Assembly: GCA_003635265.1 (NCBI GenBank)
Contig: PYIZ01000004.1
Location: 1-51,110, forward strand
Source of the DNA: Candidatus Poribacteria bacterium
Lineage (GTDB): Bacteria; Poribacteria; WGA-4E; PCPOR2b
Reading direction: 5' to 3'
Length of the DNA: 51,110 nt
In this document: positions 43,723 to 50,290 of the stretch, piece after piece
How positions within the stretch are numbered: position 1 is the stretch's first letter
Layout: each line of letters starts with the position of its first letter
Translations under genes and position numbers: made by a program
Notes under the pieces: model-generated
Database searches by the model: none
What the model saw: the letters and a program-made list of their open reading frames with translations, nothing else
Told to the model about the DNA's origin: nothing

Positions 43723-44424
43723 TCAGGCAGCTGTATCTGTATCTTCACGTTTAACGAGCACGATTACGCCGATTAACGCTGCGAGCAATACAAGCGATGT
43801 GACCTCAAAAGGCAATAAGAACTTCGTAAATAGTATCGTGCCAATACGGTCTGGTTTGCCCATTTCTCCCTGAAGTTTTGCGATGAGTAGATTCGCTTCG
43901 CTTGCGGTGAGTGTTTCTACGGTACTTTTTTGTTCAGAAACCTCCGGCACATACGTGCTATTGATTTCTGTACGATCAAGGTGGTAGGTAGATTCAATTT
44001 CCGAAATTCGGTTCAGTTGTTCTGAAGTGATTGCTGCGCCAACCGCTTGACTTTCGCCTTGGGCCGGCGAAACAGCAGTGCCATCATACGCTTTGATTCC
44101 GATGTAGATTGCCTCCGCTGCTAGCAGAATCCCCACAATAACAGCGAACACCTTTGCTTTGTTGATTTGGCGTGTGGTTTGAAGCCTTCCCAGATTGAGC
44201 AACATGATCACAAACAAAAATAGCACCATAATTGCGCCGGCGTAGACAATCACCTGCACGGCGGCAACAAAGTACGCTCCTAACGAGATAAACAGCCCCG
44301 CTAATGAGAAGAAGGTCAGGACCAATGCCAGCGCGCTGTGAATTGGATTCCTAAATGCGATGACGCATATCGCAGAACCGACAGCTAGTATACCAAAAAT
44401 AATAAACAGAATCTGTTCAGCCAT
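43723..44424 (-). CDS. nuoJ: NADH-quinone oxidoreductase subunit J with extra loop
   Basis: The 233-residue product has the N-terminal NuoJ helices (FIIFGILAVGSAICVIAFRNPIHSALALVLTFFSLAGLF, then VQVIVYAGAIMVLFLFVIMLLNLG) and a final helix (LLPFEVTSLVLLAALIGVIVLVKRED). Between the fourth and fifth helices lies a polar stretch of about 75 residues (ISEIESTYHLDRTEINSTYV and following), which the usual 165-185-residue NuoJ lacks. It follows nuoH with a 45-nt gap; nuoI, expected between them, is absent. Confidence 0.95.
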   Translation of the reverse strand: MAEQILFIIFGILAVGSAICVIAFRNPIHSALALVLTFFSLAGLFISLGAYFVAAVQVIVYAGAIMVLFLFVIMLLNLGRLQTTRQINKAKVFAVIVGILLAAEAIYIGIKAYDGTAVSPAQGESQAVGAAITSEQLNRISEIESTYHLDRTEINSTYVPEVSEQKSTVETLTASEANLLIAKLQGEMGKPDRIGTILFTKFLLPFEVTSLVLLAALIGVIVLVKREDTDTAA

Positions 44425-44469
44425 GTGTACCTTTGTAAATCAGAGGCTTGTTATAACCTATGGTCATTA

Positions 44470-45648
44470 TTACGATGAAGATTCTTCGGTAAAACTAAGA
44501 ACACCTCTATCATCAACCGGTTCAGGTTCCCGCGTCATCACCAATGTGGTTGCTACGATCGCAACAACGATGGCGGCGGCGACAACATTTAGTATTGCCA
44601 CAAGGAGCTTGGATTGTGTGAACGCCCAAACTGTTCCCGTTACAACGATTGTTGTGAGTGCAATGGGCAGTAGAAATTTCCAGCCGAGATTCATGAGTTG
44701 ATCATACCGGAATCGGGGCAGTGTCCATCTGACCCAGATAAAGACAAAGAGGAAAAATGCTGTTTTGGTGAAGAAGATTCCGAATGAAATTATGCCACTC
44801 CAGAAGGGACCGCCAATTTTTTCTAATCCGAAGAACTGCCAGCCACCCAAGAAAAGGGTGACAGCCACCGCCGAGCCAACAATCATGTGCATATATTCCG
44901 CCATGAAATACATAGCGAATTTCATGCTGCTATACTCCGTGTGATATCCACCGACAAGTTCCTGTTCCGCTTCGGCGAGGTCGAAGGGGAGACGGTTAGT
45001 TTCTGCAAAGGCAGCGGTGGTAAAGGCTAGAAAGGCGGGAAAATGGATAAGGAAATTCCAAGTCCAAGGGTAACCCCCTTGTTGGATTGCGATGTCTCGG
45101 AGGCTTAATGAACTTGAAAGCATAAGAACGCCGATAAGCGAAAGCCCCAATGTCAACTCGTAGCTAATCATCTGTGCGGAAGAACGTAAGCCGCCGAGCA
45201 GCGAATACTTGTTGTTCGATGCCCACGCACCGAGCACAACGCCATAGACCCCCAACGAGGTGATTGCCAGAATATACAGAACCCCGATATTAATATCCGC
45301 GATTTGTAGAGGGATTTCGTAGCCTGAAATTGTTATTGAACTGCCAAAGGGGACAACCCCGCAGGTAACGAGGGCTGGCACCAAAATAATTGCAGGTGCG
45401 AGCAGATAGATCGGTTTATCCACATGGTCAGGAATAAGGTCCTCTTTCAGCAGAAATTTTATGCCATCAGCGATCGGCTGCAGAATACCCCAAGGTCCGA
45501 CGCGGTTGGGACCGTGTCGATCCTGAATCCACCCACTCACTTTCCGCTCGGCAAGAATCATCGCCATAACACCGATGAGCAGCAGGTGAACGACGACAAC
45601 AATTTTGATGAGTGAGCTAATAATTAAAACGTGAAGTGGTAAGTCCAT
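44470..45648 (-). CDS. nuoH: NADH-quinone oxidoreductase subunit H
   Basis: The start is ATG 45648 with GGGAGG just upstream; earlier codons in frame lack a ribosome site. The 392-residue product has about eight to nine membrane helices and the quinone-site stretches ERKVSGWIQDRHGPNRVGPWG and ETNRLPFDLAEAEQELVGGYHTEYSSMKF. It should form the proximal quinone pocket of complex I. The C-terminus has a further helix and an acidic tail. Length is normal to slightly long. Confidence 0.97.
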   Translation of the reverse strand: MDLPLHVLIISSLIKIVVVVHLLLIGVMAMILAERKVSGWIQDRHGPNRVGPWGILQPIADGIKFLLKEDLIPDHVDKPIYLLAPAIILVPALVTCGVVPFGSSITISGYEIPLQIADINIGVLYILAITSLGVYGVVLGAWASNNKYSLLGGLRSSAQMISYELTLGLSLIGVLMLSSSLSLRDIAIQQGGYPWTWNFLIHFPAFLAFTTAAFAETNRLPFDLAEAEQELVGGYHTEYSSMKFAMYFMAEYMHMIVGSAVAVTLFLGGWQFFGLEKIGGPFWSGIISFGIFFTKTAFFLFVFIWVRWTLPRFRYDQLMNLGWKFLLPIALTTIVVTGTVWAFTQSKLLVAILNVVAAAIVVAIVATTLVMTREPEPVDDRGVLSFTEESSS

Positions 45649-45696
45649 ATCCCTCCCTATCTTGATGCTTATAGTGCATATTGAAATCTCGCCCAA

Positions 45697-45999
45697 TCAC
45701 CCGGATCCCCTCGCATAGACTAGCACTCTGTCTTGTTCGATATAAGGCTGAATGTGTTTTGAGATAGCTTTTTGCGAAAGCAGATCCACCTGTCTGTTTA
45801 GCAAATCTTGCAGATCAAGCTGCATTTGGACAAATTCTAAACCAATCGGTTGTGCATAGTCTAGCTCAACCAAAATATCTATATCGCTCTTATCATCAGC
45901 CTCATCTCTAGCGCACGATCCAAAGAGGTATGCCTTCAGCACCGGTTTATCTTTGAAATAATTACCAATTTCTGAGATTTGTCTTGAGTCTAGTTTCAT
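45697..45999 (-). CDS. MNT-type minimal nucleotidyltransferase (MntA-like antitoxin)
   Basis: The 100-residue product has the nucleotidyltransferase signature GS-x10-D-x-D (GSCARDEADDKSDID, then ILVELD) and the helix QLDLQDLLNRQVDLLSQ. In HepT-MntA modules such proteins antagonise or modify a HEPN toxin. No HEPN gene is on either side, so it is alone. Its ATG overlaps the stop of a 16-codon remnant (ATGA). It is inserted, with other toxin-antitoxin traces, between nuoG and nuoH. Confidence 0.83.
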   Translation of the reverse strand: MKLDSRQISEIGNYFKDKPVLKAYLFGSCARDEADDKSDIDILVELDYAQPIGLEFVQMQLDLQDLLNRQVDLLSQKAISKHIQPYIEQDRVLVYARGSG

Positions 46000-46046
46000 C
46001 TTCTTTTCCACTCTGCAAACCGGATTTTGCCGCGCTTAACAATCAC
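45996..46046 (-). pseudogene. MazF/PemK-like toxin N-terminal remnant
   Basis: A GTG overlapping the antitoxin stop (TTGTGA) opens a 16-residue frame reading VIVKRGKIRFAEWKRR, then TGA. The first 12 residues match the usual start of MazF/PemK toxins (x-V-x-R-G-x-I-x-x-A-x), after which the gene is gone. The stop overlaps the ATG of the MNT gene. It is too short for a functional toxin. Confidence 0.55.
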
Positions 46047-46150
46047 AAGATATCCTCTTTTGTCAATTCTTCTTTGTAATCTGACAGACCGTCCTCAGCG
46101 AGTTTTTGGTCTTCGTCAGCGAATTCAGCGTAGAGAGCAGCTAAACGCAT
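46043..46150 (-). CDS. Antitoxin-like protein, 35 aa
   Basis: The ATG at 46150 has AGAGG about 5-6 nt upstream and lies one base after the nuoG stop. The product reads MRLAALYAEFADEDQKLAED with a tail GLSDYKEELTKEDIL. This acidic F-x-x-E-D-x-x-L-A-x-x-G-x-x-D-Y pattern is common in tiny antitoxin ORFs immediately before MazF/PemK toxins. Its own toxin is only a remnant here. Recognition is from pattern memory. Confidence 0.55.
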   Translation of the reverse strand: MRLAALYAEFADEDQKLAEDGLSDYKEELTKEDIL

Positions 46151-46151
46151 T

Positions 46152-47804
46152 TCATCCTCTCTCGATATTGACTCCACCAGCCCCAATATTCTGGTGCGTA
46201 GCATCTTGATAATCAGGTACATTTTCTGCAATCTCCAACGCAATTTCACCGGCAAAATGATAATCCATCTCACCACCCAACCGCTTGGCTAGCTGCTGGA
46301 TAATTTCCCAATCAACACGCGCCTCGCCGGGCGGATCAACGGCCCGATGTATCCGCTGCACCCAGCCTTTTGCATTGGTGAAACTGCCATCCTTCTCCGC
46401 AAAAGTGACCCCTGGGAGAACCACATCAGCCAACTGTGCTACATCGGATTCAAAGATATCCTGTACGACCAGAAAATCAACTGCTTCTAACACCTGCTTC
46501 GCCCCCTCATCAAGGGGACGTTCAGGTGCCCCATTCACAAGGTAAGCGACCTTTACATTTGCTATTCCGTTCCAAAGTGCCTCCCCTGTTAGGGATGCAT
46601 CTTCTCCCAGCTTGAGCATGTCTCGTGCACCACGAGTGTTCGGGTTTTTGTCGGCATCAATAGTGAATTGCGGGAATTTGTGTTCCTCACCCGGTTCGCG
46701 TCCAAACAGACCGATTGACTCCGTTTTTAGGACTTCACGTGCCAACTTGCCGAGCAGGTAGTTCTCTTCATTAGTGCCTTGGGCTGAACCGATGACAGCA
46801 ATAGATTCCGGATCGGTCTCAGAGAATTTCTCCACGATCAGATTTAGCGCATCTGCCCACGAGGTTGGAACGAGTTCACCATCTACCCGCTTCATCGGAA
46901 TCTGGAGTCGATCTTCGCTGTTGACGTAATGATAGCCGAGCCGTCCATCATCGCACATCCAGTGTTGATTGATATCCTCGTGGAATCGCGGCTTAATTCG
47001 ATAGAGACCATCCTCTTTATAATCGACAGTGATGTTGCAGCCGACACTACACCCCGGACAGACGCTATTAACCTGTTTCATGAACCAAGGGCGTGACTTA
47101 AAAAGGAAATCCTTGCTAATCAGTGCACCAACGGGACAGATATCCACGACATTGCCAGCGAGTTTATTGTCAAGCAAACGGAGTGGATTCTCATCATGAT
47201 CACGTGGAATATCAATTTCGTCGTGTGACCCCCGATGGATCAACCCAAGCTCTCCAGTTCCTGCAACCTCATCGCAGAAACGGATGCATCGGGTACAGAC
47301 AATACATCGTGTCGAGTAGAGCAGCACATCGGGACCGAGATCCTTCTTTGGGGGAACGTTCTTAACCTCAAGGTATCGGCTCTTACCGCTACCATGGTTA
47401 TAGCTGAAATCTTGGAGGTCGCACTCGCCCGCTTGGTCACAGACGGGACAATCAAGTGGGTGGTGAACGAGCAGAAACTCAAGGATGTCCTCTCGTGCCT
47501 TCTTTACACGCGGCGTATCGGTCCGCACAATAAAGTCATATTTCCCATCCAGTTTTCGATCCGGAGGGGCGGTCCGCACCGTGGTTGTGCAACCGGTTGC
47601 GAGTTGGCGGTCTGGAACAACCTTGCCCGCAGGCGGAAAGAAGACATGGGGCTCCACAAGGCACATGCGGCAGTTTGCCGGACGGGTCAACCCCGGATGG
47701 TAACAGTAGTGCGGCACTTCAATGTCGTGTTGTCTCGCAGCCTCAATGATATTGGTTCCGTCTTCAACTTCAACCTCAAGGTCGTTCAATTTAATGAATG
47801 CCAT
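46152..47804 (-). CDS. nuoG: NADH-quinone oxidoreductase subunit G (short form)
   Basis: The start is ATG 47804 with GAGG upstream. The 550-residue product has the N-terminal 2Fe-2S domain (CYHPGLTRPANCRMC and a later C), the HxxxC-x-x-C-x5-C cluster motif (HHPLDCPVCDQAGEC), the 4Fe-4S motif CIVCTRCIRFCDEV...DICPVGAL, and the molybdopterin-like CPGCSVGCNI domain. The C-terminal half is shorter than in 680-900-residue NuoG. It carries electrons from NuoF to the membrane arm. Downstream are the toxin-antitoxin traces. Confidence 0.96.
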   Translation of the reverse strand: MAFIKLNDLEVEVEDGTNIIEAARQHDIEVPHYCYHPGLTRPANCRMCLVEPHVFFPPAGKVVPDRQLATGCTTTVRTAPPDRKLDGKYDFIVRTDTPRVKKAREDILEFLLVHHPLDCPVCDQAGECDLQDFSYNHGSGKSRYLEVKNVPPKKDLGPDVLLYSTRCIVCTRCIRFCDEVAGTGELGLIHRGSHDEIDIPRDHDENPLRLLDNKLAGNVVDICPVGALISKDFLFKSRPWFMKQVNSVCPGCSVGCNITVDYKEDGLYRIKPRFHEDINQHWMCDDGRLGYHYVNSEDRLQIPMKRVDGELVPTSWADALNLIVEKFSETDPESIAVIGSAQGTNEENYLLGKLAREVLKTESIGLFGREPGEEHKFPQFTIDADKNPNTRGARDMLKLGEDASLTGEALWNGIANVKVAYLVNGAPERPLDEGAKQVLEAVDFLVVQDIFESDVAQLADVVLPGVTFAEKDGSFTNAKGWVQRIHRAVDPPGEARVDWEIIQQLAKRLGGEMDYHFAGEIALEIAENVPDYQDATHQNIGAGGVNIERG

Positions 47805-47950
47805 GATGTCCTCATTATGCAACTCGTAAGGTGTGGTGGTACATTCTTACATTAGGTCTTTTTGTCAGGTCAGCTTTCAGCGTTATTTGATTGTGAAAGA
47901 TGAAAGCAATTCAGAGAAAAAAGGTGCTAGCGTAAAGAAAAACCAACATC

Positions 47951-49429
47951 TTATGCCGGCGCTTCAAATAGTCTTGGGACTATCCGCTGCTGATAAGCGT
48001 AATTTTCTTCCGGCGGTACTGTCGCTTCTTCCACTGGTAGTGTTACCAGTTTCCCTTCACGGATTGCAGCCTCGAACTCTGGACGGAATTTCCGCAGATA
48101 ACTCACAGCAGGCCATGAGACAGCGATCCCAAAGACACAGATGGTATTCCACGTCATGGTGTCCACATTTGCGATGTTGTTTGCGACGCTCTCCAACAGA
48201 TCAAGATCTTCGTAAACCTCTTCCATCTCACCGGTATCGCCCCATCTGCCGCCCTCTGCAATCCCAAACCTAGGTCGCTGGATCGTCGTTTGCCGCCCCT
48301 CACCGTCGGCAATCCGTTGGACAATATCTCGCACCCAAGGTGTTCCCCAACGGCACGGTGTACACTGACCACACGATTCATGTGCGTAGAACTTCATAAT
48401 GTTGAGGAGGCAATCGACAATGTTTCGCGTTTCGTTCATGACGATAATGCCGCCAGAACCGAGCATCGATTTCCAGAGTGTCAATGAAGTAAAGTCGAGG
48501 CGACATTCCAATTCATAGTGCGTCAGAATAGGTGCAGAACTGCCGCCGGGGATGACAGCTTTTACGCGCTCACCCTTGACGCCACCGGCAACCTCGATTA
48601 ACTCCTCGGCGGTCAAACCGAGATCGAGTTCATAGACGCCCGGCTTATTCACATCCCCGCTGATGCAGTATAATTTTGTTCCTGTGTTCGGATCCGACTG
48701 TGGTGGATCAAACCGTGTATCTCCATAGGTGCGCCCGATGCTGGTATACCATTCGACCCCTTGCCCCATCAGAAAAGGTAGATTACACAGCGTTTCCACA
48801 TTCTGGACAACTGTTGGTTTATGGAACAATCCTTCGACCGCGGGGAATGGTGGTTTCACACGCGGTTGTCCGCGTTTGCCTTCAAGGGATTCAATCAGCC
48901 CTGTCTCTTCGCCGCAGATGTACGCCCCTGCTCCCGGGTGGGAATAAACATCCAGATCAAAGCCACTTCCTAGGATATTTTTTCCCAAATAGCCGTGCCG
49001 ATATGCTTCTTCAATAGCGGCATCTAACATACGCTTACCGAGTGTAAATTCCCCACGAATGTAGACGTATGCAGTGCTAATCCCCATGGCATAGCAGCAA
49101 ATCAAGATACCTTCAATTAACAGATGTGGGTTTTTCTCCAGAACGTAGCGGTTGCTAAACGTTCCCGGCTCGCTCTCATCGGCATTGCAACACAGGTAGC
49201 GTGGCTCAATATCTCTGGGCACAAAACTCCACTTCAGCCCAGTCGAAAATCCAGCACCGCCGCGCCCTTTGAGCCCGGATTGGGTTACCATATCACAGAT
49301 TTCTTCCGGCTGATGCTCCTTAATTGTCTTCTCGAAGCGTTTATAGCCATCGTACTGACGAAACACATCAAATGTATTGATGTCTGGTACATCTAGATGT
49401 TCGTAGAGAATGCGTCTTTCTTGAACCAT
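47951..49429 (-). CDS. nuoF: NADH-quinone oxidoreductase subunit F with inserted loop
   Basis: The 492-residue product has the FMN site GLKGRGGAGFSTGLKW, the NADH-binding GAGAYICGEETGLIESLEGK, and the 4Fe-4S site ESCGQCTPCRWG with a later Cys in NTICVFG. Standard NuoF is 420-440 residues; an extra stretch of about 30 residues (RQTTIQRPRFGIAEGGRWGD and following) separates ADGEG from DLDLLESVANNI, and a longer C-terminal tail ends the protein. It oxidises NADH. A 128-bp gap separates it from nuoG. Confidence 0.97.
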   Translation of the reverse strand: MVQERRILYEHLDVPDINTFDVFRQYDGYKRFEKTIKEHQPEEICDMVTQSGLKGRGGAGFSTGLKWSFVPRDIEPRYLCCNADESEPGTFSNRYVLEKNPHLLIEGILICCYAMGISTAYVYIRGEFTLGKRMLDAAIEEAYRHGYLGKNILGSGFDLDVYSHPGAGAYICGEETGLIESLEGKRGQPRVKPPFPAVEGLFHKPTVVQNVETLCNLPFLMGQGVEWYTSIGRTYGDTRFDPPQSDPNTGTKLYCISGDVNKPGVYELDLGLTAEELIEVAGGVKGERVKAVIPGGSSAPILTHYELECRLDFTSLTLWKSMLGSGGIIVMNETRNIVDCLLNIMKFYAHESCGQCTPCRWGTPWVRDIVQRIADGEGRQTTIQRPRFGIAEGGRWGDTGEMEEVYEDLDLLESVANNIANVDTMTWNTICVFGIAVSWPAVSYLRKFRPEFEAAIREGKLVTLPVEEATVPPEENYAYQQRIVPRLFEAPA

Positions 49430-49452
49430 AAGTCGTTACCAACCTTTTGCCT

Positions 49453-49974
49453 CTACTCTAAGCCATCCAAAATCTCCTCCATCTTTTCTGGAGTGAGGTT
49501 CTTATACAAGTCATCGTTAACCATTACGACAGGTGCGACATCGCAAGATGCCAGACACTCTGATTTCAGTAAAGTAAATTTCCCGTCTGGTGTGGTTCCT
49601 TTTGCCAAATCTGTTTCAGAAGCAACATCTATATTAAATTTTTCTTTGATATGCTCTAGCACCAATTTACAATCTCTCAACGCACAGGGGAGTGTGTAGC
49701 AAACGCGGATAACATATTTGCCGACAGGTTCCTCAAAGAACATTGGGTAAAATGTCACTACATCTTTAACCTTCATCACCGGCAATTCCAAGAGTTCAGC
49801 GACATGCTCCATCACGGCGGGACTGATGTAGCCTGCCTGTTTCTGTGCTAGATGCAGTGTGGGGAGCATTGCGGCTTCCTTCACCGGATAGCGCTGAATC
49901 AGTTTATCAAACTTCCGTTGATTTTCCTCTGAAAACTGGAATGGCGTTTCTATTTGAATAAGTTCATTGGACAT
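49453..49974 (-). CDS. nuoE: NADH-quinone oxidoreductase subunit E
   Basis: The 173-residue product has the thioredoxin-like 2Fe-2S domain with four Cys in the spacing C-x4-C (CYTLPC) and C-x3-C (CLASCDVAP), preceded by helical YPVKEAAMLPTLHLAQKQAGYI. It binds the N1a cluster next to NuoF. The ATG lies 20 nt from a 48-bp palindromic octamer array. It is the first nuo gene visible before the IS at 50.3 kb. Confidence 0.96.
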   Translation of the reverse strand: MSNELIQIETPFQFSEENQRKFDKLIQRYPVKEAAMLPTLHLAQKQAGYISPAVMEHVAELLELPVMKVKDVVTFYPMFFEEPVGKYVIRVCYTLPCALRDCKLVLEHIKEKFNIDVASETDLAKGTTPDGKFTLLKSECLASCDVAPVVMVNDDLYKNLTPEKMEEILDGLE

Positions 49975-49994
49975 CTACTCATTCCTTCTGATTT

Positions 49995-50042
49995 GGTTCA
50001 TTGGTGCACTGGTTCATTAATGAACGAATGTACTAATGAACT
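49995..50042. repeat. 48-bp palindrome of six octamers upstream of nuoE
   Basis: The stretch divides exactly into GGTTCATT, GGTGCACT, GGTTCATT followed by AATGAACG, AATGTACT, AATGAACT: three words and three inverse words. Folding the centre on itself gives 24 positions with 19 Watson-Crick pairs, 3 G-T and 2 mismatches on the plus strand. It begins 20 nt before the nuoE start. It resembles the other arrays but is not adjacent to a visible stop codon. Confidence 0.85.
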
Positions 50043-50142
50043 CGAAGGCATTGCAACTTTGCGTTAAATCCCGCTTGCGCCGATTTATCGAGCCTCCTCG
50101 TTCCGCGAGCGGAATCCTCCCGAATTGGATCGTCCGTTCCGA
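50043..50142. other. Intergenic stretch, no gene
   Basis: The 316-bp gap from nuoE to the IS (49975-50290) holds two word arrays and a gene fragment. In this part I see only a small hairpin TTCCGC-GA-GCGGAA at 50101-50114. No ribosome site or credible coding frame is visible. Confidence 0.6.
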
Positions 50143-50214
50143 GACTAGGGGGACAGGCGGAACGGGACTTGCGGGATTTTCTCGTCTTCTGGTTTTCTCG
50201 TTTTCTGCATTATC
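50143..50214. repeat. Octamer word array after a broken gene's stop
   Basis: In one 8-bp register the stretch reads GACTAGGG, GGACAGGC, GGAACGGG, ACTTGCGG, then GATTTTCT, CGTCTTCT, GGTTTTCT, CGTTTTCT, GCATTATC. The last-but-one four share a TTCT ending. The left words are G-rich and could pair with the T-rich ones only through many G-T pairs, so the inverse relation is loose. The array lies 4 nt from the stop codon (50219-50221) of the gene cut by IS copy 2. Confidence 0.55.
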
Positions 50215-50218
50215 CCCG

Positions 50219-50290
50219 TTAGTCTGAGGGTCGATCGCGCAAACCCACAACAATTGCTATGCCAACAATTAAGACCGCAGCGACCCCTAA
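50219..50290 (-). pseudogene. C-terminal fragment of a membrane protein, cut by IS copy 2
   Basis: Reading from the IS edge on the minus strand, TTA (the likely target duplication) opens a frame coding LGVAAVLIVGIAIVVGLRD and a three-residue tail RPSD-like end, then TAA, 24 codons with the stop. It is a single membrane helix with a charged end, as in many C-terminal anchors. The 5' part would lie beyond the window edge, past the IS. The protein's identity cannot be told. Confidence 0.6.

Noticed and set aside
46151..46276. 77-residue version of the antitoxin-like ORF
   Set aside because: Its first 40 codons lie inside nuoG in another frame; the ATG at 46150 with AGAGG is a natural start.
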